From positions 1 through 64,000 of the forward strand of contig CALUQX010000002.1 of NCBI GenBank assembly GCA_944323045.1: 64,000 nt of DNA, written 5' to 3'. Positions within the stretch are counted from its first letter, which is position 1. Every line of letters starts with the position of its first letter. The translations under genes were made by a program, and so were the position numbers. A model generated the notes under the pieces. It was not told where the DNA came from. It saw only the letters and a program-made list of their open reading frames with translations, and searched no databases. The stretch comes from Candidatus Gastranaerophilales bacterium (GTDB lineage Bacteria; Cyanobacteriota; Vampirovibrionia; Gastranaerophilales; Gastranaerophilaceae). Below, piece by piece: positions 32,873 to 42,425 of the stretch.

Positions 32873-32888
32873 TCTGTTGTGTCCTTTC

Positions 32889-34250
32889 TTAGTTGTTTAA
32901 ACTGTGGATTGGGGCAGGAATTCTGCCGCCGCGGCGGACAAATTTTGTTGAAGATAATGTATTGACAGGAATAACCGGAGCTTCGCCTAACAAGCCGCCG
33001 TAATAAATTTTGTCGCCTACTGTTTTTCCAATAACAGGAATTACTCTGACAGCGGTTGTTTTTTTGTTAATCATACCTATTGCCATTTCATCTGCTATTA
33101 TGCCGGCAATAGTGTCAACCGGAGTATCACCCGGGATTGCTATCATATCAAGTCCGACTGAACATACAGATGTCATTGCTTCCAGCTTGTCAAAAGTTAA
33201 ATACCCTTTTGTCGCGGCATCTATCATCCCTGCATCTTCTGAAACAGGAATGAATGCGCCGGAGAGTCCTCCAACATGTGAACTTGCCATTATACCGCCT
33301 TTTTTAACCGCATCATTAAGCATTGCAAGCGCGGCGGTTGTGCCATGAGCACCGGCATGTTCAAGCCCCATTGCCTGAAAAATTCCTGCAACACTGTCGC
33401 CTTCTGCAGGAGTTGGCGCAAGTGATAAATCGATTACCCCGAAAGGTATTTCAAGACGTTTTGCAAGTTTGCGCCCGACAAGTTCACCGGTTGTTGTTAT
33501 TTTATATGCAATTTGTTTTATTTTATTAGCAAGCATACTCATATCAGCATTCGCCGGCAAATCTTCTATTGCGGCTCTTACAACCCCCGGACCAGAAACT
33601 CCGACATTTAATGCGCATTCAGGTTCACCATATCCGCAGAATGCACCTGCCATAAACGGATTGTCTCCGGCTGAATTACAGAAACAAACGAGTTTTGCTG
33701 CTCCGATACAGTCTCTGTCTTTTGTTAGTTCAGCGGCTTTTTTAACTGTTTCAGCCATTCTTAATACAGCATCCATGTTTATACCGGCTTTTGAAGAAGC
33801 CAAATTTACTGATGAACATAAACGCTCTGTTGATGCTAATGCTTCAGGAATACTCTCCATAAGCATCTCATCCCCTTTAGTAAATCCTTTTTCTACTAAT
33901 GCGGAAAATCCCCCTACAAAGTTGACTCCAACGTCTAAAGCCGCTTTATCCAATGTCTTTGCTACTTTTACATAATCAGGATTTTTACAGCTCTCTGCAA
34001 TTATTGACACTGGTGTTACTGATATTCGTTTATTTATAATTGGTATAGAATAATCATTTTCTAACTCGTTTGCATATTCCACAAGATTTTTTGCATATTT
34101 TGTAATTTTAGTATATATCTTATCGCAAACATCATCACAATTCTCTGCCGCACAATCTCTAAGACTTATTGCCATAGTTGTAGTTCGTATGTCCAGATTA
34201 TGCAGCTTTATCATATTTATAGTTTCTAGAATATTATCCTGATTTATCAT
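32889..34250 (-). CDS. UPF0210/PFL-family protein (DUF711)
   Basis: A 453-residue conserved protein of the UPF0210 (DUF711) family, once named PFL-like. Recognised stretches: [15 protein letters not shown] near the N-terminus, [36 protein letters not shown], and [21 protein letters not shown]. Structures of the family show a glycyl-radical-like barrel without the radical site; its activity is not established. It starts three bases after the MotB-like gene, so it is co-transcribed with the putative stator. Confidence 0.92.
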   Translation of the reverse strand: MINQDNILETINMIKLHNLDIRTTTMAISLRDCAAENCDDVCDKIYTKITKYAKNLVEYANELENDYSIPIINKRISVTPVSIIAESCKNPDYVKVAKTLDKAALDVGVNFVGGFSALVEKGFTKGDEMLMESIPEALASTERLCSSVNLASSKAGINMDAVLRMAETVKKAAELTKDRDCIGAAKLVCFCNSAGDNPFMAGAFCGYGEPECALNVGVSGPGVVRAAIEDLPANADMSMLANKIKQIAYKITTTGELVGRKLAKRLEIPFGVIDLSLAPTPAEGDSVAGIFQAMGLEHAGAHGTTAALAMLNDAVKKGGIMASSHVGGLSGAFIPVSEDAGMIDAATKGYLTFDKLEAMTSVCSVGLDMIAIPGDTPVDTIAGIIADEMAIGMINKKTTAVRVIPVIGKTVGDKIYYGGLLGEAPVIPVNTLSSTKFVRRGGRIPAPIHSLNN

Positions 34251-34253
34251 TAT

Positions 34254-34937
34254 TTAAAATCCTAACATGTTTTTAATATCCCAAGTGTTTACTTTCAATT
34301 TTAATTCAACACGACGGCTTTTATCATAATTTTCTTTTCCGTTTTCAATAATCGGTTCACTAAAACTTTTACCTTCCACAACAAGTTTTTTACGCAAATC
34401 TGCACTGTGAGTTTTATCAAAATTTGTTTTAAACATGTATTCAGCAACCGCATTAGCACGTTTAAGACTTAGTTCCATATTACGCGTAAACTGTTCATCT
34501 TTTGTTGAAAGACCGGCAAAAGATTGTGAATCAGTATGTCCCTGAACAATAATATTTGCAATATTATGGTCTAATTCAGGTTTGGTGAAAATTGTATTTA
34601 CATATATAGGAACTAATTTGTCTAAATATGCGCGCCCTTTAGCGGAAAGTGTCCAACTGTTAACATCAAAAAGTTCAAGGTCGGAAATTTTTATATCACC
34701 TGTCATTTTATCTACTTCGGCGTCAATTTCAGCCTGTTTTAGTTTGTCTGCGAGTTCTTCAACGGCTTTCATCTGGTTTTGTTTTTGCTGTACTGTAGTT
34801 TGTGTAAAACCTGTCATCGCAAGTACGAACAGAGTCATAAATACGCAGGCTAACCCGAGCATCAAGTCGGACATTGTTACCCAGAATATATTACCTTCTT
34901 CACCTTCTTCACCGTGTTTTTTTGCCATCATTGCCAT
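34254..34937 (-). CDS. MotB/OmpA-like stator peptidoglycan-binding protein (ZorB-like)
   Basis: A 227-residue inner-membrane protein. One helix near residues 17-42 reads FWVTMSDLMLGLACVFMTLFV, with the buried Asp that carries protons in MotB/ZorB stators. A coiled linker leads to a C-terminal OmpA-type peptidoglycan-binding domain (IIVQGHTDSQSF...NMELSLKRANAVAEYM...KSRRVELKLKV). It pairs with the MotA/ExbB-like gene upstream, 18 bases away. GGAG precedes the ATG. No flagellar genes and no zorC, zorD or zorE are nearby, so the ion flow may drive some other envelope process. Confidence 0.82.
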   Translation of the reverse strand: MAMMAKKHGEEGEEGNIFWVTMSDLMLGLACVFMTLFVLAMTGFTQTTVQQKQNQMKAVEELADKLKQAEIDAEVDKMTGDIKISDLELFDVNSWTLSAKGRAYLDKLVPIYVNTIFTKPELDHNIANIIVQGHTDSQSFAGLSTKDEQFTRNMELSLKRANAVAEYMFKTNFDKTHSADLRKKLVVEGKSFSEPIIENGKENYDKSRRVELKLKVNTWDIKNMLGF

Positions 34938-34955
34938 AATTCACATAACTCCGGG

Positions 34956-35870
34956 TTAAAATAATTCATCTACATCATCGGATTTGCCGGCGGCTTTTGC
35001 CGTTTCCTTCATCTGTTTGTTCAACTGGTTAACCCCGTAAATAAGGTTTTCCAGATAAGGTACAAGGTTACTTGCAATACCGGCATTCAGTGCCACTTTG
35101 AAGTCATCAGGCAATTCGCCGATGAGGTTTGATACTGAATTGTTCTGGATTTTGGTTTCTTTTAACAATTCCAGCAGGAATTTTTCTGATGAAATGTTGT
35201 CGAATAATTTTGCCATACGATCCTGACACATTGCCAGAGGTCCCTGACAGAATTTGTTATAAAGAAGTTTTTCAAAAGACATGAATATCAATGAAGATGC
35301 AACCGCAAATACTGATACAAGTGCCGCAACCTGCATGGAACTCATCAGGTCTGCAACGGATGCAATTGTTTTTTCTTGAGATGAAAAGTCGATTTTACCG
35401 AACGCAACAGCGATGTTCATAAATGTAAACAACGGACCGAAACCTGTCAGGATTGTTGGTACTGTTTGCAAAAACTTGAAGTTGAATTTGGAAGTAATCA
35501 TACTTTCAGCATTGAAAAAGTATAGCGGGTCAACTGTTGTTTGAATATTTTGAACAGTTGATGAGACTTCTTTATATGTCAGATCATTATCTTTCGTTTT
35601 CAGTGCAACAGATTCGGAAAACACGAGTGTGTTTTTGAATTCCAGCCAGCTTGCCGAAACATAAGGATTGTTGCACATCCATTCATCTATTTCTTTAAAT
35701 CTGAAATTTAAATCACTTTTTTTGAAATCTTTTATAAAGTTATAAAAATACATTAATTGTTTTTTCACATAACTGTATTTACGTGTACAGAAAATAAGTG
35801 AAAAAATGAATGTAAAGATAACTATTAATATAGGCGGGTCTTTTAAAATGTGTACTAACATACTATTCAT
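34956..35870 (-). CDS. MotA/TolQ/ExbB-like proton channel (ZorA-like)
   Basis: A 304-residue protein with a helix near residues 14-30, a long cytoplasmic stretch, then paired helices at about 132-160 (FLQTVPTILTGFGPLFTFMNIAVAFG) and 185-212 (MQVAALVSVFAVASSLIFMSF) matching the MotA/TolQ/ExbB channel core. The tail is short compared with ZorA of Zorya defence systems. It leads a four-gene operon (MotB-like, UPF0210, hypothetical). GGAG precedes the ATG. It could power a motility, envelope or defence machine; context does not decide. Confidence 0.8.
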   Translation of the reverse strand: MNSMLVHILKDPPILIVIFTFIFSLIFCTRKYSYVKKQLMYFYNFIKDFKKSDLNFRFKEIDEWMCNNPYVSASWLEFKNTLVFSESVALKTKDNDLTYKEVSSTVQNIQTTVDPLYFFNAESMITSKFNFKFLQTVPTILTGFGPLFTFMNIAVAFGKIDFSSQEKTIASVADLMSSMQVAALVSVFAVASSLIFMSFEKLLYNKFCQGPLAMCQDRMAKLFDNISSEKFLLELLKETKIQNNSVSNLIGELPDDFKVALNAGIASNLVPYLENLIYGVNQLNKQMKETAKAAGKSDDVDELF

Positions 35871-36055
35871 AATTAAATTTCTCCAGAATATCTTGTGTTA
35901 CCAGAAGTATAGCACAATAATAAAAAGTTGGCAAAAAGTATTTTTTTATTAATAAAATTGCCGGATATGCCTATATTAATTTATACCTAAAGGGGATTAT
36001 TTGGCGTACAAAAACATTTACAATTTGTGTATAGCCAATGTTTGGAGTATTTGAC

Positions 36056-36364
36056 ATGTTAAAGGGAAACGATTATCCGGATTGCAGTAGATATAGCCGT
36101 CTGGAAATAAAAAATGTAAACAAAAATATAGTGTCCTGGCTAGAAGATATAGTCGAGGAAAATAACAGCCGTGTTGAAAAGAAAGAATGGAAAAGTAAAT
36201 ATAACAGTTATGTTGTTTATGATTACGAACCATTTTGTACTGATGGGTTTGAGATAAATCTTGTTATTACTTCTTACGATCCGGCATATTTGAATTTTAT
36301 CAAATATCTATATGACGAAAAAATAAATATGATAGAGTATTTAAATAGTTGTATAGCATCCTGA
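36056..36364 (+). CDS. Small acidic hypothetical protein
   Basis: A 102-residue soluble protein (MLKGNDYPDCSRYSRLEIKN...) rich in Tyr, Asn and Glu, no known domain. The ATG at 36056 has GGAG nine bases upstream and was preferred over an in-frame ATG at 36038 without a ribosome site. It ends at a perfect bidirectional terminator. Confidence 0.6.
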   Translation: MLKGNDYPDCSRYSRLEIKNVNKNIVSWLEDIVEENNSRVEKKEWKSKYNSYVVYDYEPFCTDGFEINLVITSYDPAYLNFIKYLYDEKINMIEYLNSCIAS

Positions 36365-36401
36365 CAAAAAACGACAGAACAATTGTTCTGTCGTTTTTTG
36401 T
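36364..36401. terminator. 38-nt perfect palindromic bidirectional terminator
   Basis: Centred at 36382/36383, with a core of ACGACAGAACAATTGTTCTGTCGT flanked by A and T runs; it separates the convergent genes at 36056 and 36418. Confidence 0.92.
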
Positions 36402-36417
36402 ATTTAGAGTATTAAGT

Positions 36418-36699
36418 TTATTGATTAATATTAGTTTCTTTAGCAAAACAATCTTTGCAATAGACTTCTTTACCCGGAATAGGTTTGAATGGAACCTGAG
36501 TTTGTGCCCCGCATTTAGTGCAGACTGCATCATACATTTTTCTTCTTCTGCGATTGTTTTGTCTTCTTTTTTTACGGCATTCAGGGCATCTTTTAGGTTT
36601 GTTAACAAGCCCCTTTTCAGCGTAAAATTCCTGTTCGCCGGCAGAGAAGACAAATTCGGTGCCGCAATCTTCACATACTAGTTTTTCGTCTTCGTACAT
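36418..36699 (-). CDS. Double zinc-ribbon protein
   Basis: A 93-residue protein with two Cys4-type zinc ribbons: CEDCGTEF...CPEC (about residues 9-41) and CTKCGAQ...CKDC (about 60-83), separated by a basic KKRRQNNRRRRK segment. It resembles the CxxC-x17-CxxC zinc-ribbon proteins common in cyanobacteria and Chloroflexi. It likely binds nucleic acid or acts as a small scaffold; role unknown. AGGAG precedes the ATG. Confidence 0.85.
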   Translation of the reverse strand: MYEDEKLVCEDCGTEFVFSAGEQEFYAEKGLVNKPKRCPECRKKRRQNNRRRRKMYDAVCTKCGAQTQVPFKPIPGKEVYCKDCFAKETNINQ

Positions 36700-36938
36700 T
36701 GTTTTTCTCCTGATTTGTACATCTTTAAATTAAGAAATCTATTACAAAATTCCTTTATTTTAAATGATTATAGCATATTTTTTTGAATAATGCAACCCGA
36801 AAATGACAAAAAAATCTGATTTTAAGAAAATTTTTTGAAGTTTGAAAACTTACTTAAAAAATCATTACAAAAATATCTATATACACATTTCTGTATTATA
36901 ATAAAAATGTTAATAACAGATAATTTAGGGATAAGATT

Positions 36939-38321
36939 TTGGATAAGAAGAAATATTATTTCATCGCAATAGGCGGTGTAGGAATGAGCGGACTGGCAAA
37001 ATATTTATTAGAAAACGGCTGTGAGGTTTCAGGCTCGGACATATGCGACAGCAAATATGTTGATAAGTTGAGAAAACTCGGGGCAGTTGTCCATATCGGA
37101 CACAAGGCGGATAATGTTCCTGATGATGCTGTTGTCGTTGCAAGTACCGCCATTAGAGAAGATAATCCTGAAATAATCCGTGCAAAAGAATTAGGTTTAA
37201 AAATTTATCACAGGTCTGATGTTCTGGCAGAAATTTCCCGCTGGGGAAAATTTTTCTTAGGATTTTCAGGTACTCACGGTAAAACTACAACAAGCGGTCT
37301 TTGTTCTTATGTTTTAGAAAAAGCAGGGTACAAGCCTTCTTTTGTCGTCGGCGGAATTATTCCTGAACTCGGAATTAATGCCCAGTCTACTGACGGAAAA
37401 TATTTTGTCGCTGAATTGGATGAAAGTGACGGCACTATTGTCAAATACAAGCCTAATATTTGTGTTGTAAACAATCTTGAGGCTGACCATTTAGACTTTT
37501 ATAAAGACGGATTAAAATCTATTCTGTCTACTTTTGAAAAATTTATTTCCAATATGGATAAAGATTCGATTCTGCTAATAAACAACGACTGCAAAGGCGC
37601 CTCCTCATTAACGAGTCATAAATCAATGTCTTTTGCATTGAACAGTGAGGCTGATTATACTGCAAAAAATATCAACTTTACTCCGGATTACACATCTTTT
37701 GATGTCTATTATAAAGGGAAATATTTAACGGATTTAAAAATTATTTTACGCGGAAAACATAATGTTTATAATGCCTTATCAGTGCTTGCAAGTCTTCATC
37801 AGGCAGGGGTTGATATTGAAAAAGTTAAAGAACATTTTGCAACTTTTTCCGGCATGGGAAGACGTTTTCAGAAAGTCGGAGAATTTGACGGCATAACCCT
37901 GTATGATGATTATGCGCATCATCCGACAGAAATTAAGGCAACTCTGTCTTCTACTGCAGGCATGAAAGATAAACATGTTATAGCTGTTTTTCAGCCGCAC
38001 CGGTATACCAGACTTAAAAATCTCTGGAATGAGTTTTTAAACGCTTTTGAAGGGGTTGATAAAGTTATAATAACAGATGTTTATGCCGCTTCTGAAGATT
38101 CTATAGAAGGAATTAATTCCAAAAATTTTGCTGCTGATTTCAAAGCAAAATCTAATATACCTTGTGAATATTTTTCAGGAAGTATGAGAGAGGTTGCGGA
38201 GAAACTTTTGCCGGAATTAAAACCTGATGATGTTGTAATCGGACTTGGAGCCGGTACTATTACAAATCTGAGTAAAGAATTATTGAGTTTAAAAGATGAG
38301 GTTGTAAAAATTGCAGGTTGA
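36939..38321 (+). CDS. murC: UDP-N-acetylmuramate-L-alanine ligase
   Basis: A 460-residue Mur ligase that adds L-Ala to UDP-MurNAc. The N-terminal UDP-binding motif is IAIGGVGMSGLA (9-20), the ATP loop GTHGKTT is at 111-117, ELDESDGT binds Mg, and YDDYAHHPTEIKATL marks MurC. The start is TTG with AGGG eight bases upstream, after a TATAAT (36897-36902). It heads the murC-murB-ddl-ftsQ-nadE operon and overlaps murB by 11 bases. Confidence 0.97.
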   Translation: MDKKKYYFIAIGGVGMSGLAKYLLENGCEVSGSDICDSKYVDKLRKLGAVVHIGHKADNVPDDAVVVASTAIREDNPEIIRAKELGLKIYHRSDVLAEISRWGKFFLGFSGTHGKTTTSGLCSYVLEKAGYKPSFVVGGIIPELGINAQSTDGKYFVAELDESDGTIVKYKPNICVVNNLEADHLDFYKDGLKSILSTFEKFISNMDKDSILLINNDCKGASSLTSHKSMSFALNSEADYTAKNINFTPDYTSFDVYYKGKYLTDLKIILRGKHNVYNALSVLASLHQAGVDIEKVKEHFATFSGMGRRFQKVGEFDGITLYDDYAHHPTEIKATLSSTAGMKDKHVIAVFQPHRYTRLKNLWNEFLNAFEGVDKVIITDVYAASEDSIEGINSKNFAADFKAKSNIPCEYFSGSMREVAEKLLPELKPDDVVIGLGAGTITNLSKELLSLKDEVVKIAG

Positions 38322-39228
38322 GGAAGATTTTGAAGTTAAAAAGCTTACATCTTTTAAAGTCGGAGGAAAAGTAAAACGTGTCATTTTTCCCGAAAGTATT
38401 GCGGAATTCACAGAGGCGCTGCAGAGATATCCGGATGCATTTGTCTGCGGAAATATGACAAATACACTTGTTTCAACTGACGGGTTTGACGGGGCATTAA
38501 TTTTAACAACTAAGATGACTAATTTTACAATCGAAGGTACAACTGTAACTGCAGAATGCGGGTTAAAAGGTCCTAAACTTTCTCAGGCTGTGGCAGAAAA
38601 AGGATTGAGCGGATTGGAATTCATGGTTGCATTTCCGGGCTCAATCGGCGGAGAGGTATTTATGAATGCCGGCGCCCACGGACAGGCTATTAAAGATACC
38701 TTTGTCAAAGGTCAGTTTTATGACAGAGAAACAGGCAATGTTGTGACTCTGACAAATGCCGAAATGGACTTTTCCTACAGAACTTCAATCTGTCAGAAAC
38801 GTAATCTGGTCGTGTTAAACGCAACATTTGAACTGGAAAACAAATCATCTGATGAGATAAAATCTCTTATGCAGGAAAATTTACAGTTCCGTCACACGCA
38901 TCAGCCGTCACTTGCGCTGCCTAATTGCGGCAGTGTTTTTAGAAACCCTGAAAATAATTCTGCCGGCAGACTGCTGGAACAATCCGGCGCAAAAGAATTT
39001 AGAATAGGTGGTGCGCATGTTTGGGAAAATCATGCTAATTTTATAATTAATGACGGAACTGCAACTTCAACTGATATTTTAGAATTGATGTTAAAAATGC
39101 AAAACGCAGTAAAAGAAAATTTTGGAATATTTATAAATCTGGAAGTAAGGTATTTAGGTAATAAAAATAAAAGAGAGGAAGAAATATGCAAAATATTGTA
39201 TCAAAATTTGATAAAGACACAAAAATAG
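38311..39228 (+). CDS. murB: UDP-N-acetylenolpyruvoylglucosamine reductase
   Basis: A 305-residue flavoenzyme that reduces the enolpyruvyl group to give UDP-MurNAc. FAD-binding domain with SFKVGGKVK, GSIGGEVFMNAGAHG and the catalytic region YRTSI...PNCGSVFRNP. It belongs to the shorter type II form. The start is TTG inside the end of murC with GAGG upstream. Its end overlaps ddl by 43 bases. Confidence 0.95.
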   Translation: MQVEEDFEVKKLTSFKVGGKVKRVIFPESIAEFTEALQRYPDAFVCGNMTNTLVSTDGFDGALILTTKMTNFTIEGTTVTAECGLKGPKLSQAVAEKGLSGLEFMVAFPGSIGGEVFMNAGAHGQAIKDTFVKGQFYDRETGNVVTLTNAEMDFSYRTSICQKRNLVVLNATFELENKSSDEIKSLMQENLQFRHTHQPSLALPNCGSVFRNPENNSAGRLLEQSGAKEFRIGGAHVWENHANFIINDGTATSTDILELMLKMQNAVKENFGIFINLEVRYLGNKNKREEEICKILYQNLIKTQK

Positions 39229-40136
39229 CTGTACTTAACGGCGGGATGTCCTCTGAGGCTGAAATTTCAAGACGTTCCGGCAAGGGCTGTTATGATGCTT
39301 TAAAACGCCTTGGATTCACTAATGTTGACCTTGTAGAGGTTGATGAAAATATCGTTGAAAAATTAAAAGCCGGCAAATACGATGTTGCATACAACGCTTT
39401 GCACGGCAAATACGGGGAAGATGGATGTATTCAAGGGATTTTAGAAATTTTGAAAATACCTTACACAGGCTGTGGTGTCATGGCTAGTGCTGTTTGCATG
39501 AATAAAGAGTATACAAAACGAATTCTTTCCTCATGCAAAGATATTCCACTCATCAAATCTGTTTTTGTCCGTAAGGGGGATGACGTTATGGAAATGACTA
39601 AAGACTTGAAATATCCGCTTATCACTAAACCTGTTTGTGAAGGCTCAAGTTTTGGTATGACAAAGGTGAATTCAAAAGAAGAACTGCTTGATGCATATAA
39701 TGAAGCAGCTAAATTTAATAATGATGTTTTGATTGAAGAATATCTTGTCGGTGTCGGCTGTACAGTCGGAGTATTAGAATGTAATGGAGAGCCTTTTGCA
39801 ACAGAAATTCTTGAACTCCGCCCTAAAAATGAATGGTATGATTATGAGGCAAAATACACTAAAGGCATGACAGAATTCATTCTTCCGGCAGAATTAAGTG
39901 ATGAAATGACAAAGCGCGTAAAAGAAATTGCTGTTAAATCTGCAGAAATTTCAGGATGCAGCGGCGTCTGCCGTGTTGATTTTCTTATAGTAGACGATAT
40001 TCCTTATGTTCTGGAAATTAACACAAGTCCGGGAATGACAGAAACAAGCGATTTGCCGGCTCAGTCAGCGGCTATGGGAATAAGTTATGATGAATTGGTA
40101 TTGTTAATTTTAAACAGTGCGGGATTAAATAAATAA
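39186..40136 (+). CDS. ddl: D-alanine-D-alanine ligase
   Basis: A 316-residue ATP-grasp enzyme making the D-Ala-D-Ala dipeptide. Motifs: AVLNGGMSSEAEISRRSG, ALHGKYGEDGCIQG, KPVCEGSSFGMTKV and the closing VDFLIVDDIPYVLEINTSPGMT. AGAGGAAG lies just before the ATG, supporting this start despite the 43-base overlap with murB. It shares one base (TAATG) with ftsQ. Confidence 0.96.
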   Translation: MQNIVSKFDKDTKIAVLNGGMSSEAEISRRSGKGCYDALKRLGFTNVDLVEVDENIVEKLKAGKYDVAYNALHGKYGEDGCIQGILEILKIPYTGCGVMASAVCMNKEYTKRILSSCKDIPLIKSVFVRKGDDVMEMTKDLKYPLITKPVCEGSSFGMTKVNSKEELLDAYNEAAKFNNDVLIEEYLVGVGCTVGVLECNGEPFATEILELRPKNEWYDYEAKYTKGMTEFILPAELSDEMTKRVKEIAVKSAEISGCSGVCRVDFLIVDDIPYVLEINTSPGMTETSDLPAQSAAMGISYDELVLLILNSAGLNK

Positions 40137-41005
40137 TGGCAGATAAAAAACGCGAAAATCCTAAGAATAACGAAATTGTCGGCGACAAACATTTTGTCCA
40201 GACAAAGCGCCGCGAAAGAAAAGTTCGTAAAGGACGTATGCGGCGTGCACGTTTGCGGGTATTTTTGCGTTTTGTGTTTGTTCTGGCTGCGGCTTATGCA
40301 ATGTGGTTTGTTTCAAAACTGCCTGTCATGTACTTGCCTGATAATGCATTTAAGATAGTAAATAGTGAGGCTGTACAAATAGTAAATAATAACATTGTGC
40401 CGACGCATAAAATATTGACAGTTTTAAGCCGTATACCTGTTCCAAACAGACCGATTTATATGGCAAAAACTACGGCAATTGAAAAGGCAATTAAACAACT
40501 GCCTCCGGTTGAAGATGTTTATGTAAGACGTTATGCGTTTCCGGCAAGAATTCAGATAATTATTAAAGAGCGAATACCGGTTATGCTTATTGCCCCTGAT
40601 GTTAAAGCGCAGCCTGTTGCATATTTTTCACAGGACGGAAAAATCGTCGGGCGTGAATATCTGCCTTTAAAAACAAATATTAAGCCGCTGCTGGTGTTAT
40701 CTTATGGCAACAAAGGCGATGATTATAAAAATTGGGAGCTGGATAAAATTAATGAATTACAAAAAATAGCGAAGTATATTGAAACTTACTCAAAAGAAAA
40801 AGTCGAATATATAGACTGCCGCAATCCCGAAGATATTTATGTTAAAATACCTTCAATAAATATTCGTTTAGGCAAACCTGACGGACAAATATTCAACCGT
40901 ATTGCGCGTCTGCCTTCTATATTGCCGCAGGTAAAAATGGTGGACAGTAAAATTAAATATCTGGATTTGAGCTGGGAAAAGGTAAACTATTTGAAACTTG
41001 AGTAG
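40136..41005 (+). CDS. ftsQ: Cell division protein FtsQ
   Basis: A 289-residue divisome protein. An Arg/Lys-rich cytoplasmic start is followed by one membrane helix (VFLRFVFVLAAAYAMWFV, about 42-60), a POTRA domain (IEKAIKQLPPVEDVYVRRYAFPARIQIIIKER) and the FtsQ/DivIB beta domain. FtsQ links early and late division proteins and binds FtsB/FtsL. Its place after ddl follows the classical dcw order; ftsA and ftsZ, which would come next, are replaced by nadE. Confidence 0.88.
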   Translation: MADKKRENPKNNEIVGDKHFVQTKRRERKVRKGRMRRARLRVFLRFVFVLAAAYAMWFVSKLPVMYLPDNAFKIVNSEAVQIVNNNIVPTHKILTVLSRIPVPNRPIYMAKTTAIEKAIKQLPPVEDVYVRRYAFPARIQIIIKERIPVMLIAPDVKAQPVAYFSQDGKIVGREYLPLKTNIKPLLVLSYGNKGDDYKNWELDKINELQKIAKYIETYSKEKVEYIDCRNPEDIYVKIPSINIRLGKPDGQIFNRIARLPSILPQVKMVDSKIKYLDLSWEKVNYLKLE

Positions 41006-41018
41006 ATAAGGAGAATTT

Positions 41019-42425
41019 ATGGATAATATAACTCTTGCACAGACTAGATTTAAACTCGGCGATTTTGAGTTTAACTACAAAAGTATTGAAGATGCAGTAA
41101 ATAAGGCATCCTGTAATATTATTGTTTTTCCGCAGGCAGATGTTGAAACTCTCGGCGGTAAAGATTTGATTCTGGATGAAAAGGTTAGAAACAGCCAGAA
41201 TGATTTTTATGAAAAGATTGCTGAAAATTTCTGTGAAAAACATATATTTCTCGGGGATATTTATATTCACAACGGCAAAATTAACCTTGCTGATGACGGA
41301 TTTTATACAGTTGATGGCAAGACCATTTATGTATCGGATTCGTTTGAAGAGGATGTAAGATGTGATTTGTATATTCTTGCGCACAACAGATATTTTGCAA
41401 TGAATACATACCGCGAATTTGTTGATAGTATAGAAACAAAGAATAACTTTGTGTATGTGAATGCTGTTGCTATGGCGGATGAGAATGTTTATGCAGGAGC
41501 AAGTTTTGCCAAAAATTCAAATGACTTAATTGTTTATCAGGCGCCATTGTGCAGCGAAGAGGTTGTGGAAATTAATTTTTCAAATCATACGGAATTTGTT
41601 GAAGAACCGGAGGAAAGCAAAATTATAAGTGTTATAACTTACGGTCTAAAAGAGTATTGCGAAAATACAGGATTTAAAAAAGTTATACTGGGCTTGTCCG
41701 GCGGAATTGACAGTGCATTGACTGCTGCGCTTGCAGTAAAAGCGCTCGGGGCTGAAAATGTTTTCGGTGTTTTGATGCCGAGTATGTATTCTTCAGAAGG
41801 CAGTGTTACTGACGCACTTGCGCTTGCTGAGAATCTTGGTATAAAAACATTTAAAGAACCGATAACAGCATTTTTTAATGCATTTATGGAAGGACGCGAA
41901 AGCAGGCATGATCTTGCAGAAGAAAATCTTCAGGCACGAATCAGAGCAATGATTTTGATGTTTTATTCAAACAGAGAAAACATGCTGCTTTTATCTACCG
42001 GTAACAAATCAGAAGCTGCAATGGGCTTTGGCACATTGTACGGAGATTTGGCTGGCGGCTTGAACTTAATTTGTGATTTAACAAAGATGTGGGTTTATAA
42101 AATTTCTAACTATATTAATAAAGACGGTATTGTAATTCCGCAAAATACTATAGATAAAGCTCCGTCAGCAGAACTTCATCCGGGGCAGAAAGACAGTGAC
42201 AGACTGCCGGAATACGAAATTCTGGATGATATTATAGAAATGTATCTTGAAAATGCTCCGATTGAGGAAATTTATGCAAAACATGGTAAAGCCGTTACTG
42301 ATGAAGTTATAAGGAAGATTTACCGTTATCAATTTAAACGTAAACAGGGCTGCCTTGGCATACGTTTGACAGAACGCTCATTTACCAATGGAATAAGCCT
42401 GCCTGTAGTACAAAGATTTTACTAA
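41019..42425 (+). CDS. nadE: NAD+ synthase with decayed glutaminase domain
   Basis: A 468-residue protein. The C-terminal synthetase (from about 200) is intact: LGLSGGIDSAL P-loop (SGG 227-229), STGNKSEAAMGFGTLYGD and DKAPSAELHPGQKDSD. The N-terminal region aligns with the carbon-nitrogen hydrolase domain of glutamine-dependent NadE but is only about 190 residues. The catalytic Glu is Gln39 (VFPQ), the Lys block is gone, and only a Cys (Cys115 in VRCDLYI) remains near the nucleophile position. It probably uses free ammonia. It is the last gene of the mur operon, 13 bases after ftsQ. Confidence 0.93.
   Translation: MDNITLAQTRFKLGDFEFNYKSIEDAVNKASCNIIVFPQADVETLGGKDLILDEKVRNSQNDFYEKIAENFCEKHIFLGDIYIHNGKINLADDGFYTVDGKTIYVSDSFEEDVRCDLYILAHNRYFAMNTYREFVDSIETKNNFVYVNAVAMADENVYAGASFAKNSNDLIVYQAPLCSEEVVEINFSNHTEFVEEPEESKIISVITYGLKEYCENTGFKKVILGLSGGIDSALTAALAVKALGAENVFGVLMPSMYSSEGSVTDALALAENLGIKTFKEPITAFFNAFMEGRESRHDLAEENLQARIRAMILMFYSNRENMLLLSTGNKSEAAMGFGTLYGDLAGGLNLICDLTKMWVYKISNYINKDGIVIPQNTIDKAPSAELHPGQKDSDRLPEYEILDDIIEMYLENAPIEEIYAKHGKAVTDEVIRKIYRYQFKRKQGCLGIRLTERSFTNGISLPVVQRFY

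Noticed and set aside
32507-35870. Zorya anti-phage system
   Set aside because: Only ZorA/ZorB-like channel proteins are present. The ZorA-like tail is short and no zorC, zorD or zorE-type gene is adjacent, so a full system cannot be claimed.
36038-36055. Earlier start for the small gene at 36056
   Set aside because: ATG 36038 has no ribosome site, and the GGAG that serves the later ATG lies inside this segment.
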